NCBI GenBank assembly: GCA_013416455.1
Contig: JACCES010000011.1
Span: 1 to 64,000, forward strand
Origin: Alcaligenaceae bacterium
GTDB taxonomy: Bacteria; Pseudomonadota; Gammaproteobacteria; Burkholderiales; Burkholderiaceae_B
Direction of reading: 5' to 3'
DNA: 64,000 nt
Under the pieces are notes generated by a model, which worked only from the letters and a program-made list of their open reading frames with translations, was not told the DNA's origin and did not search any database. Both the position numbers and the translations under genes were made by a program. Positions 33,828 through 42,192 of this stretch are shown here, in pieces (the first letter of the stretch is position 1; the number at the start of each line of letters is the position of its first letter).

Positions 33828-34036
33828 CGTCGACACCCCTATGGATGAGTGCGCTTGCGAATTGATAATTTACCATAGGTGTGCCTGGCGAATCGGAGCG
33901 GTATGCAGGCCGCGACGTGGGCAGGTTCCGGCCGACAGGGCGGTGTTTTTCAGATGCCCCATTCAATATGGGGCATGAAAAGTTCCAGCGCACAGGCGGC
34001 ATTGGGCTGGTCGTGTGAATCAAGCCCGGCCCTTGC

Positions 34037-34795
34037 TCACGTCATGTAAATTCCCCCGTTCGCATCGATGCAGGCCCCATTGATATAGGCCGCTTTTTCG
34101 CTCGCCAGAAACAAGATGAGTTCACCGATCTCTTGTGGTTCCCCGAAGCGTCCCGCTGGAATCATCCTGAGTGTTTCGTCCAGAAAATCCTGGCGGGTGG
34201 CCTGGGCCATGGCGGTGGCAATGCGCCCGGGCGCCACGCTGTTGACCGTTACGCCATGGCGCCCGTATGCGCCGGCCAAGGCGCGGGTGAGCCCGAGCAG
34301 CGCCGTTTTCGAGGTGTGATAATCCAGGCCGGAGGCCGGCACATAGGTGCGAGCCGCCCGCGATGAGACATTGATGACCCGCCCGAAGCCGCGTTCCGCC
34401 ATGACCGGTATGAGTTCACGGCACAGAATGAAGGGCGCCGTGACATTGACCCGGTGCACCCGTTCCCATTGGGCGGTGGTGATTTCCGGCAGGGCGAAGG
34501 GGCCCCCCTGGCCCTTGGGCGAGATGCCGGCGCAGTTGACAAGCACATCGCATTTGCCGGCCGTCTCGCTCAGGTGCCATCTGGCGGCGGCAATGAGCTG
34601 CGTTTCATCGGCCACGTCCACCACCCTGCCTTGAACCTGCCCGGCGCGAGTGCTCAGCATTTGTGCCGCTTCGTGCACGGCTTCATTCAAATCGAGAAGG
34701 GATACCCGGTAGCCCTCTTTTGCAAAGCACGCGGCGGTAGCTTTGCCAATGCCGCCGGCCCCGCCTGTGATGAGTACCGAAGGTGCCGCTTTCAT
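34037..34795 (-). CDS. Short-chain dehydrogenase/reductase (SDR)
   Basis: 252 residues from the ATG at 34795. Classical SDR: NAD(P) motif TGGAGGIGKA (near 12-21), NCAGIS, catalytic Ser in INVSSRAA and YHTSK (Tyr-x3-Lys). C-terminus ends GACIDANGGIYMT. GGGAG lies 10 bases upstream and the start overlaps the stop of the ThDP gene (TGATG), showing tight coupling. Probably oxidises or reduces the carbonyl/hydroxyl product of the ThDP enzyme. A second SDR with the same ending pattern is at 39316. Confidence 0.9.
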   Translation of the reverse strand: MKAAPSVLITGGAGGIGKATAACFAKEGYRVSLLDLNEAVHEAAQMLSTRAGQVQGRVVDVADETQLIAAARWHLSETAGKCDVLVNCAGISPKGQGGPFALPEITTAQWERVHRVNVTAPFILCRELIPVMAERGFGRVINVSSRAARTYVPASGLDYHTSKTALLGLTRALAGAYGRHGVTVNSVAPGRIATAMAQATRQDFLDETLRMIPAGRFGEPQEIGELILFLASEKAAYINGACIDANGGIYMT

Positions 34796-36546
34796 CAGTC
34801 GGCCGCTCCCTGTTCCCACCGTTTTTCAGCCGTGGGCGGGGCTTGGTCAAAAGAAGCAATGAGTGATTTATAGGAGAGCTCGGTCGATATGCGCGCATCG
34901 ATCACAGTCGGCACCTCGGCAATGAGCGCATCCCGCAGCGCCGCCGCAAGCTCTTGGGGCGTGTTGACCTTCACCCCCTGGCAGCCCAGGGCGCGCGCGA
35001 TGGCCGCGTGATCAAAGTCGTGAAACTGCGCGGCGAATGGCCCCCGGATATGCGTGGACCAGCCGAGCATCTGGTTGTTGAAGATGACCGTGATAATGGG
35101 GATATTGGCTTCGAGGGCCGTCATGAGCCCGTTCATGGACATCGAAAAGCCGCCGTCACCACATACGGCAACGACCGGACGCTCCGGGTGAACGAGTTTT
35201 GCACCCATGGCCGCCGGAATCGCGTACCCCATGGGGCCGGCTCCCGCGGCCTGCAGGAAGCCGCCCGCTTCGCGTGTCGTGTAGTAGCGCATCATGAAGA
35301 TGCGGTTTTCTCCGGCATCGCAGCAGATGATTGTGCCGGGGGGCAGTACGTGCTGCATTTCCGCGATAAGACGCGGCGGCGACATCGGTACTTCGCTATC
35401 GCCCGGCAGCTCGGTTTCAAGGCTTGAGTGGGCGCTACGGTAGACCTTCGCCCGGTCGAGCCCCTTGCCGTCGACGCCGCTGGCCGCCTTGCCAAGTGCG
35501 TCGAGCGCCACCGCGGCTTCGCCGATTATCACGTGGTCGGCCGGAAAGCTCCACGAGGCATTGCGTGCTTCGACATCGATCTGGATAAGCGTCTGGCGGC
35601 GCGGGTCGATGAGAGCGGGATTTTCGTAGGCGGTGTCCGAGGCCGTGAGCTTGGTGCCTACCGCCAGGATCAAGTCGGCCTCCGAGACGCAAGCGTTGGC
35701 CGCCGGATGCCCGAAGGTGCCGTACAAGCCCAGGGACAGGCCGTGCGCTTCGGAAAACACGCCCTTGCCCGATGGGGAAGTGACGACCGGAATGTTCAGC
35801 GATTGCGCCAGGCCGTGCAGTGCGGAATAGGCCTGGCCGATGCGAACCCCGTTGCCGGCAATGATGACCGGCCGCGCGGCGCCGGCGAGCGCCGCGGCCG
35901 CCTCGGAAACGGCCAGCGGGTCGACATGGCTGGATTTGCGGTTCAGGTAGGCGCTTGTGCTGTAAAGGCGCGGCGCATCGTCGGGGCCCACCTGCCCGGT
36001 GAAGGCCGAGATGCTGAAGAGCACCGCCACCGGCCCGGGCTGGCCGGCCGTTGCATGCTTGATGGCCAGTTGCGTGGCGTGCACCGCGGCGGCGGGGTGG
36101 TGCGCTTCGAATACCTGCTTGGTCACACCCTTGAAGCCCAGCCGGGCATCCCAGCCGCCGTAATCCCCGCGCCCGCTCTGGTAGGGGCCGTGAAGCGAGA
36201 GTTCGGGCGTATCGCTGAAATCGGTCAGCAGCAGCATGGGCGAGCTGGACAGCTGCGCTTCGATCGTGCCAAGCAGGCCGTTGCCCAGCACCCATGGGCC
36301 TTGGCCGATGAGCACGCCAGGCTTGCCCGTCAGGCGGCCGTAGACCTCGGCCATGGCACTGCCTAAAGACTCTTCCCGGACGAGGACGGTACGAATCGAA
36401 TCCTGGTATTTTTCGAGCGCCGCCCATATGTGGCCGGAATGACCTCCGGCAATACCGAATACCGTATCGATGCCGGCCTCTTTCAGCACTTGCACTACCG
36501 CTTCGGCGGCGCTTCGTGGGTTTTGCAACAGCGGTTTGGTCGTCAT
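34795..36546 (-). CDS. Thiamine-diphosphate-dependent enzyme (acetolactate synthase family)
   Basis: 583 residues from the ATG at 36546, with AGGAAG 5 bases upstream; the frame extends to 36666 without family similarity. PYR-domain Glu59 (VREES), a middle domain (RPVIIAGNGVRIG) and the ThDP/Mg motif GDGGFSMSMNGL...FNN. Catalyses decarboxylation or carboligation of a 2-keto acid. It is coupled to the SDR gene and divergent from a Bug receptor, so the pair probably acts on an imported oxo acid or its product. Confidence 0.9.
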   Translation of the reverse strand: MTTKPLLQNPRSAAEAVVQVLKEAGIDTVFGIAGGHSGHIWAALEKYQDSIRTVLVREESLGSAMAEVYGRLTGKPGVLIGQGPWVLGNGLLGTIEAQLSSSPMLLLTDFSDTPELSLHGPYQSGRGDYGGWDARLGFKGVTKQVFEAHHPAAAVHATQLAIKHATAGQPGPVAVLFSISAFTGQVGPDDAPRLYSTSAYLNRKSSHVDPLAVSEAAAALAGAARPVIIAGNGVRIGQAYSALHGLAQSLNIPVVTSPSGKGVFSEAHGLSLGLYGTFGHPAANACVSEADLILAVGTKLTASDTAYENPALIDPRRQTLIQIDVEARNASWSFPADHVIIGEAAVALDALGKAASGVDGKGLDRAKVYRSAHSSLETELPGDSEVPMSPPRLIAEMQHVLPPGTIICCDAGENRIFMMRYYTTREAGGFLQAAGAGPMGYAIPAAMGAKLVHPERPVVAVCGDGGFSMSMNGLMTALEANIPIITVIFNNQMLGWSTHIRGPFAAQFHDFDHAAIARALGCQGVKVNTPQELAAALRDALIAEVPTVIDARISTELSYKSLIASFDQAPPTAEKRWEQGAAD

Positions 36547-37011
36547 CCTTCTTCCTGTATCCGGTCTTGATGGGGTAAACGGCTTCGCGCGATGATTGGC
36601 TGGCCGGCGGTCGTCGTGCCGGGCGGCGCGGTCAAAAGCGGGCGCGGGCGCCGTTGTGATATTCACTTCAAGATTGTGGGCATGAGCGGGTGCGAATGCA
36701 ATTTTGAAATTTCTAATACGTTTATAAGCGCTTCAAATGTGGCCATGCGCCCATGGCCAAACCCGCGGTTGACCACGGGCCTGAGCGCAAGCCTCTCCGC
36801 CTCGCGGCCTGTATGCCGCCTGGAACAGCGCGCCGGCAATGTTCCTGGTCCGGGATTATCCGTTCACGAAAAATTAATATCAAAGCCCTGCGTCCGGAGC
36901 ATATTAAAGTGGCTTAATAATGAACTTTAAAAAATGCAATCCCCCAACCCTCCCGTTCATTTAGACTATTGCGTAAACAGAGCAATCGAACCAATAAACG
37001 GAGAAAGAGAC
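36547..37011. other. Divergent intergenic region between ThDP and Bug genes
   Basis: 465 bases with no convincing gene. It holds a partial family A repeat (36769-36815) and then a clearly AT-rich segment (36860-36960), typical of promoter DNA for the Bug gene. I could not pick unambiguous -35/-10 boxes. No regulator gene is directly divergent here; the LysR gene at 38208 is the nearest candidate. Confidence 0.5.
36769..36815 (+). repeat. Partial family A repeat copy
   Basis: TTGACCACGGGCCTGAGCGC and the following AAGCCTC match the first 28 bases of the copy at 41540 with one difference. After that the sequence diverges, but a short hairpin remains. Confidence 0.6.
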
Positions 37012-37983
37012 ATGCGCAGCTTGCGGAAAAACGCCCGTGTTCTGGGCGCAGTAATCGGGGTGGCGGGCGCCTTGGCATTCGGCGCGGCGGCGCACGGCGC
37101 TTACCCTGACCGCCCTATAAACATGGTGGTGAATTTTGGCCCCGGCGGCGTAACCGACCTCATGGCGCGCGCGCTCGCTTCGGGTATGGAAAAAGATCTG
37201 GGCGCGACAATTGTCGTGCAGAACAGGCCGGGGGCGCTGGGTACGCTCGGCCCCGCGCATGTCGCCAAACAACCGGCCGATGGATACACCCTGGCAATTG
37301 TCTCGGCTTCGGTTGTGACCACCACACCGCATCTGATGGATGTTTCGGTGAAACCGGAAGACCTCGTCCATGTGGCGGGTTTCGGCAAGAACCGTTATGG
37401 AATAGCCGTACACGCCGACTCGGAATTCAAGACGATTTCAGATCTGGTCGAGGCCGCCAAGGGCGGGGAATCCGTCTTTTTCGGTTCGCCTTCCACGCCA
37501 AACAGTCTTATTTTCTTCGATCTGGGCCGAAAAACCGGCGGCAAGTTCGAACTCATTTCCTACAAAGCCGGCCCTGAAGCCTCCCTCGCGCTTCTGGGCC
37601 GGCAGGTTGCGGTGATTGCCGCGAATCCTCCCGATATTCTGAGCCACCTGGAGGCCGGCAAGCTGCGCCTGCTTGCCTCGGGTAGCGCCGAGCGCTGGAG
37701 GGAATATCCCGATGTGCCCACGCTCAGGGAAGCCGGCTACGATGTCTCGGTGGAAGCATGGGCGGGGGTGGCCGTGCCGGCGGGTACGCCATCGGAAGTC
37801 GTCCAGCGGCTGCAGCAAAGCATCGAACGTGCGCTGCGTATGCCCGAAGTCCAGGAAAAGATTCGTCAGGTCGGCGCGGACCCTCAGTTCATGGCCGGCG
37901 CCGAATACACGCAGTACCTGCTCGACGAGCGCGAAAAAACCGGCGAAATCATCAAGGAAGCGGGCATCCCCCGGATAAACTAG
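37012..37983 (+). CDS. Bug (TctC) family periplasmic solute receptor
   Basis: 323 residues from the ATG at 37012 (GGAGAAAGA upstream); the frame opens earlier at 36934 but that part is not a signal peptide. Signal peptide MRSLRKNARVLGAVIGVAGA, cleavage near AHGAYPDRP. Motifs are VVNFGPGGVTDLMAR, VQNRPGALGTLG, ADGYT and SYKAGPEASLALLGRQV. NFGPGG and SYKAG differ from the common PFPPGG/PYKG, pointing to an atypical ligand. Its TAG stop begins a family C motif and a full family B element follows. Confidence 0.92.
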   Translation: MRSLRKNARVLGAVIGVAGALAFGAAAHGAYPDRPINMVVNFGPGGVTDLMARALASGMEKDLGATIVVQNRPGALGTLGPAHVAKQPADGYTLAIVSASVVTTTPHLMDVSVKPEDLVHVAGFGKNRYGIAVHADSEFKTISDLVEAAKGGESVFFGSPSTPNSLIFFDLGRKTGGKFELISYKAGPEASLALLGRQVAVIAANPPDILSHLEAGKLRLLASGSAERWREYPDVPTLREAGYDVSVEAWAGVAVPAGTPSEVVQRLQQSIERALRMPEVQEKIRQVGADPQFMAGAEYTQYLLDEREKTGEIIKEAGIPRIN

Positions 37984-38004
37984 TGTTCTGTCTGATTGGT
38001 TCGC
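37981..38004 (+). repeat. Family C motif at a stop codon
   Basis: TAGTGTTCTGTCTGATTGGT begins at the Bug stop codon and resembles the minus-strand sequences at the stop codons near 20637 (TAGTGTCCTGTTCAC) and 57567. It leads directly into the family B element. Confidence 0.4.
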
Positions 38005-38173
38005 TTAAGGAAGCTCTGAACAATTCGAGCGGAAAGCAGGCGTTGTGGGTCGGGATGGGATGCGAGGCGCAAAGCGCAGCGATAGCCGTAGCTATCGCGA
38101 GCATTTGCAACGAAGCAGATCGCCCGAATCCACAGATGCATGCGGCGCGGTGACTTGTTCAGAGCTTTCTTAA
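38005..38173 (+). repeat. Family B repeat, full 169-bp copy
   Basis: Starts TTAAGGAAGCTCTGAACAA and ends TTGTTCAGAGCTTTCTTAA, an almost perfect inverted pair. The core hairpin GCGATAGC-CGTA-GCTATCGC is perfect. Same length as the copy at 5754 and very similar inside, while the terminal arms differ in a way that keeps them paired. Outside the TTAA ends, CTGTCTG/CAGACAG extends the stem. It lies between the Bug gene and a LysR gene. Confidence 0.8.
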
Positions 38174-38207
38174 CCAGACAGGACCCCAGATGTTGTAGCA
38201 TCAGGGC

Positions 38208-39095
38208 ATGGATCTCCAGCATATTCGGTCGTTTGTGGCGGTCGCGCGCGAAGGGAACTTGACGCGCGCCGCAGAAGCCTTGTTCCTGACGCAGCCCGCC
38301 GTAAGCATACAGCTCAAGAATTTCCAGCAGGAGCTGGATCTGACCTTGCTGGTTCGCACGAGCAAGGGGCTGTCCCTGACCGCGGATGGGCAGGAAATCC
38401 TGCCCCTGGCGGAGCGTGTGCTTGCCGCGGTGCGGCATCTGCAGGAGCGGGCCGCGCACATGCAAACCAGCATGAGCGGCGAGCTTTCCATCGGCACTAC
38501 GATGAACCCGGAAATCACCCGCCTGGGTACGTTTCTCAGCAATCTCGTTACGGCTTACCCGCGGCTCCAGACCAAGCTGCACCATGGCATGACCGGGCTG
38601 GTAAAAAGCGACATACTCAAAGGTGTCCTGGATGCGGGCTATTACGTTGCCGGCCCCGAAGAGACGATCCCGCCGGAGCTCCACGCGCTGCACCTGACGG
38701 TATTCACGCATTTCGTCATTGCACCCCAGGGATGGCGCTCGCGCCTTGAAGGCAAAAGCTGGAAGGAGCTCGCACAGATGCCCTGGATCTGGCCTTACCC
38801 CAATTCAGTCTATAACCGTCTGCTTACCGCAAAGTTCCAGCGGCATGGCCTTATACCGAATGTCGTGGCGGAAGCCGACGTCGAGGCGTCAATGCTCGAT
38901 ATGGTGCGTTGTGGCATGGGGCTTGCGCTGGCCCGCCAGCCGGTGGCCATCAGAGAGGCGGAAGCGCATGGTCTGGTGATGCTCGAAGATCTGCCCTTGC
39001 CATCAAATCTGTACTTCATCGCAGCCGCGCAGCGCAAGGATGAACCGCTTATCATGGCTGCCTTTGACGCGGTGCAAAGCGCCTTCCAGGCGTAG
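38208..39095 (+). CDS. LysR-family transcriptional regulator
   Basis: 295 residues. N-terminal helix-turn-helix (IRSFVAVAREGNLTRAAEALFLTQPAVSIQLKN, about 5-37) with canonical LysR spacing and TLLVRTSKGLSLT, then the effector domain. It begins 34 bases after the family B element and is co-directional with the Bug gene. Likely controls the divergent ThDP-SDR and Bug units, or the SDR-Bug operon that follows. Confidence 0.9.
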   Translation: MDLQHIRSFVAVAREGNLTRAAEALFLTQPAVSIQLKNFQQELDLTLLVRTSKGLSLTADGQEILPLAERVLAAVRHLQERAAHMQTSMSGELSIGTTMNPEITRLGTFLSNLVTAYPRLQTKLHHGMTGLVKSDILKGVLDAGYYVAGPEETIPPELHALHLTVFTHFVIAPQGWRSRLEGKSWKELAQMPWIWPYPNSVYNRLLTAKFQRHGLIPNVVAEADVEASMLDMVRCGMGLALARQPVAIREAEAHGLVMLEDLPLPSNLYFIAAAQRKDEPLIMAAFDAVQSAFQA

Positions 39096-39315
39096 CGCTG
39101 AATCAAGCATGCGTTCACGCATGCCGGCCGCGATATAACAGGCGTTAAAAAACCATTTAATAATATACAAATAGACGCCTCGATCCGGCCTGCCTAGAAT
39201 AATAAGCGTCCAGTCATGCTTCGTTTAAAGGCGCTTTGGGGCCATGGGTTCCGATGGCGCAACAGGTGCCGATCCCCATGTGAAGGCGGCCAATTTTCAA
39301 CCTGCCGGCATATCA

Positions 39316-40080
39316 ATGAATTCAAATACGAAAAATCGAACGGCGCTCGTGACCGGCGCATGTGGTGGGCTTGGCGCTGTCATTGCGGAGCGCTTGTGCA
39401 AGGAAGGCTACCGGGTCCTGCTCCTGGATGTATCCGACGCGGTATATGCGCAGGCGCAAGCGCTGGGTGAAAGGGGGTTTCAAGCCAGGGGGCTTGTGTG
39501 CGACATCACGAGCGAAGACGAAATCAAGGCGGTTTTCGGCCGACTTGACGCCGAACACGAGCACGTCGACATTCTGGTCAACAATGCGGCAATTTCACCC
39601 AAGGTCGACGGCAAAAGCCTCACGGCCGAAGAAGTGCCGCTCGCTGAATGGCAAGCGGTGCTCATGGTGAATCTCACCGCGCCGTTTCTGCTTTGTCGCA
39701 CCGTCGCGCCTCGCATGCGCGGAAACGGCTGGGGGCGCATCATCAACATGGCTTCGGTTGCCGGACGCACGCGTTCGATGGTGTCCGGCGCCCATTATTC
39801 GGCTTCCAAGGCCGGGCTCATTGGTTTTTCCAGAATGTTTGCTTCCCAGGTCGCCAAGGACGGGATCACGGTCAACTGCATCGCCCCCGGCACGATCAAC
39901 GCCGGGCTCGGTGGCCAGCTCAATGCGCAAATGACCGATAACTACAAGAAAAACATACCGGTGGGGCGCATCGGTGAGCCGGAAGAAGTGGCCGCCATGG
40001 TCGCATACCTTGCCGGCGAGGAAACGTCCTTCATTACAGGTGCCGTTTTTGATATTAACGGCGGGTACTTCATGCCCTGA
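39316..40080 (+). CDS. Short-chain dehydrogenase/reductase (SDR)
   Basis: 254 residues. TGACGGLGAV cofactor motif, NNAAIS, catalytic Ser in MASVAG and YSASK. C-terminus GAVFDINGGYFMP. The ATG at 39316 gives a standard length, though no ribosome-binding site is obvious; an in-frame ATG at 39244 would add 24 unsupported residues. First gene of a unit with a Bug receptor. It parallels the SDR/ThDP pair at 34-36.5 kb, so both SDRs may act in related pathways. Confidence 0.9.
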   Translation: MNSNTKNRTALVTGACGGLGAVIAERLCKEGYRVLLLDVSDAVYAQAQALGERGFQARGLVCDITSEDEIKAVFGRLDAEHEHVDILVNNAAISPKVDGKSLTAEEVPLAEWQAVLMVNLTAPFLLCRTVAPRMRGNGWGRIINMASVAGRTRSMVSGAHYSASKAGLIGFSRMFASQVAKDGITVNCIAPGTINAGLGGQLNAQMTDNYKKNIPVGRIGEPEEVAAMVAYLAGEETSFITGAVFDINGGYFMP

Positions 40081-40122
40081 ACGGCCGCGCGGCCATCGTC
40101 ATTTGATCGAGGAGAAAACAAG

Positions 40123-41091
40123 GTGAGAAAATTTTTACTGGCTGCGGCATTATTTGCCGGCGCCGCCCCGTTTGCCGGCTTGGCGCAAGCAGAGCAATAC
40201 CCTTCCAGGCCCGTGACGATTACGGTGCCTTTTGGCGCGGGTGCGTCGATCGGCAGCATCACCCGGATCGTTGCCGATAAGCTCTCGGCACGGTTGGGCC
40301 AGCCGTTTGTCGTCGAATACAAGCCCGGCGCGGGAGGCACCATCGGGTCGGCGCACGCCGCGAGCCAGAAGCCGGATGGCTATTCGCTGCTGGTCTCGGC
40401 TACCGGCACCATGTCGATTGCCCCCGTTCTCTATAAGAATCTCGCCTATAAGTCTGAAACGCTTACGCCTGTGGCTCAAATGATGCAGGTGCCCTTCGTG
40501 ATCGCCGCCGGTTCCGGTTTCAAAGGCGGCACGCTCGCGGACCTGGTCGAGCAGATCAAGGGCGAGCCTGGCAAATACAATTTCGCCTCTACCGGAAACG
40601 GCACCCTGGTGCATCTTGGCGGGCAGCTGTTTCTGAACCGGATCGGCGGCCAGGCCGAGCATATACCGTATGCGGCGGGTTCCGAGGTTGCGGTCGCGCT
40701 CATTGCGGGCGACGTGCTCTTTAGTGTGGCCAACATTTCGACCGTGTCTCCGCACTTTGCAACGGGGCGGATCAAAGGCCTGGCCACTACGGGGCCGGAG
40801 CGATTCGAGCTCTTGCCCGAGCTGCCGGCCGCGAGCGAAAGCGGCATCAGTGAGTTCGCGGTGCGCCATTATGTCGGTATCTTCGGGCCTCCCGGGCTGC
40901 CGGCCGGGATCGCCGAGAAACTGAACAAAGAGATCAACGAAATCTTGCGCGAGCCGGACGTACAGACCGCTTTCAGGGCGCAGGGTGATCTGCCCACGCC
41001 GATCAGCCGCGACGCCTTCGCGAAGACCGTCGCCGCGGACGCGGAGAACTGGGGAAACCTTGCGCGTGAGATGAATCTCAGCGCGAATTGA
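40123..41091 (+). CDS. Bug (TctC) family periplasmic solute receptor
   Basis: 322 residues from a GTG with GAGGAGAA upstream. Signal peptide (VRKFLLAAALFAGAAPFAGL, cleavage near AQAEQYPSR). Motifs are TVPFGAGASIGSITR, VEYKPGAGGTIG, PDGYS and IPYAAGSEVAVALIAGDV. The first loop GAGASIG and the second IPYAAGS diverge from the PGGxxD/PYKG consensus more than in the other receptors. A terminator-like hairpin follows at 41106. Confidence 0.9.
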   Translation: MRKFLLAAALFAGAAPFAGLAQAEQYPSRPVTITVPFGAGASIGSITRIVADKLSARLGQPFVVEYKPGAGGTIGSAHAASQKPDGYSLLVSATGTMSIAPVLYKNLAYKSETLTPVAQMMQVPFVIAAGSGFKGGTLADLVEQIKGEPGKYNFASTGNGTLVHLGGQLFLNRIGGQAEHIPYAAGSEVAVALIAGDVLFSVANISTVSPHFATGRIKGLATTGPERFELLPELPAASESGISEFAVRHYVGIFGPPGLPAGIAEKLNKEINEILREPDVQTAFRAQGDLPTPISRDAFAKTVAADAENWGNLAREMNLSAN

Positions 41092-41105
41092 CCCTGCAAT
41101 GAGGG

Positions 41106-41139
41106 GCATGGCGGTGGCATGGGTCTGCCATCGGCATGC
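41106..41139 (+). terminator. Putative Rho-independent terminator after a Bug gene
   Basis: GCATGGCGGTGGCA (41106-41119) and TGCCATCGGCATGC (41126-41139) pair at 12 of 14 positions with a 6-base loop and are followed by the short T-rich stretch TCTTTGTT. It lies 15 bases after the Bug stop codon. Confidence 0.55.
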
Positions 41140-41252
41140 TCTTTGTTGCATCGGCCGCTCGGACACCGCATCGATGAAGTAAAGTAGACAATGTGGCAGG
41201 CGCTGTCGTGCCCGCCAGCCCCGCGCCTGAAAACAGATTCCGGAGAACAGCA

Positions 41253-41543
41253 TTGTCCAGCGCTTACATCCTTGCCAACGTCGACGTCACCGATGCACAG
41301 CAGTACGAACAATATAAAAAATTATCCACCATCGCCATGCAGGCGCACGGGGCGGAAATCTGCGTGCGCGGCGGCGCGGTGCAGGTGCTCGAAGGCGACT
41401 GGTCGCCCGACCGGGTCGTTCTCCTGAAGTTTCCCTCGGTAGAGAAGGCGCGCGAATTCTATGCCTCGTCCGAGTACGAAGCGGCCATCGCCGCCCGGCA
41501 AGGCGCCGCCGTGATGCGCATGGTGCTGATCGAAGGTGTTTGA
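41253..41543 (+). CDS. DUF1330 family protein
   Basis: 96 residues from a TTG at 41253 with CGGAG 8 bases upstream; the frame also opens at 41193 but the domain begins SSAYILANVDV just after the chosen start. The ferredoxin-like fold pattern (YKKLSTIAMQAHGAEICVRGG, PSVEKAREFYASSEYEAAI) matches DUF1330 proteins, dimeric and of unknown biochemical role. Between a Bug receptor and a RidA protein. Its TGA stop lies inside the left end of the family A repeat. Confidence 0.75.
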   Translation: MSSAYILANVDVTDAQQYEQYKKLSTIAMQAHGAEICVRGGAVQVLEGDWSPDRVVLLKFPSVEKAREFYASSEYEAAIAARQGAAVMRMVLIEGV

Positions 41544-41668
41544 CCACGGGCCTAAGCGCAAGCCTCGTCCTCCAGGGCGAGGTCAAGCGAGGCAAAATTA
41601 ATACGGTGCCGAAGGCGCCCCTGGATTGTGGCGAAGATGCCTCCGGCCGACCGGCCGGGGTTCTTCAC
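41540..41668 (+). repeat. Family A repeat, full intergenic copy
   Basis: 129 bases between the DUF1330 and RidA genes. Hairpins are CCTCGTCC/GGGCGAGG, GGTGCC/GGCGCC and CTCCGGCCG/CGGCCGGGG, each with at most one G-T wobble. The element aligns over its whole length with 937-1067 in the ThDP gene with one 2-base gap, and the base changes mostly preserve pairing. Partial copies lie at 28209, 36769 and 52152. Confidence 0.8.
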
Positions 41669-41691
41669 TGTCAGATCTTATGAGGAATCTC

Positions 41692-42159
41692 ATGTCCGAA
41701 ACGATTTCCGGCCGTGTGGCCGAACTGGGCCACGTGCTGCCAACACCTTCCACGCCTGCCGCCAATTATGTGCCCTGGGTGCGCAGCGGCGATCTCGTCC
41801 ATATTTCCGGGCAGGTGCCCTTGCAGGACGGCCGGGCCATGTACCTTGGCAAGGTGGGTGCCGACCTCAGTGTGGAAACGGGGCAGAAGGCGGCGCAGTT
41901 GTGTGCCCTGAACATTCTGGCTCATCTGGCCGCCGCGGTCGAAGACGACATGTCGCGCGTCGTGCGCTGCGTCCGCCTGGGTGGTTTCGTGAACGCCGTG
42001 CCTGAATTCGATCAGCACCCTCTGGTCGTCAATGGCGCATCCGACCTCATGGTGGAAGTGCTGGGCGAGAAAGGAAAGCATGCGCGTGCCGCGGTGGGCG
42101 TCGGCTCTCTGCCGCGCGGCGTTGCCGTGGAAGTGGACGCCATCTTCGAAGTCCGCTGA
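41692..42159 (+). CDS. RidA family enamine/imine deaminase
   Basis: 155 residues from the ATG at 41692 (GAGGAA just upstream); the frame opens at 41626 but inside the family A repeat. RidA-type fold with the substrate-carboxylate Arg kept (HARAAVGVGSLPRGVAVEVDAIFEV), so true deaminase or detoxifying activity on reactive enamines is plausible, unlike the copy at 12318. Convergent with the IclR gene; last gene of the SDR-Bug-DUF1330-RidA block. Confidence 0.85.
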   Translation: MSETISGRVAELGHVLPTPSTPAANYVPWVRSGDLVHISGQVPLQDGRAMYLGKVGADLSVETGQKAAQLCALNILAHLAAAVEDDMSRVVRCVRLGGFVNAVPEFDQHPLVVNGASDLMVEVLGEKGKHARAAVGVGSLPRGVAVEVDAIFEVR

Positions 42160-42192
42160 CCCTTTCGACACGCAGCGAAGCCCAGGTCCCGC

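Noticed and set aside
35435-36427. Long minus-strand (330 aa) and plus-strand (312 aa) frames over the ThDP gene.
   Set aside because: Both are shadows of the real ThDP frame, which has the complete cofactor motifs.
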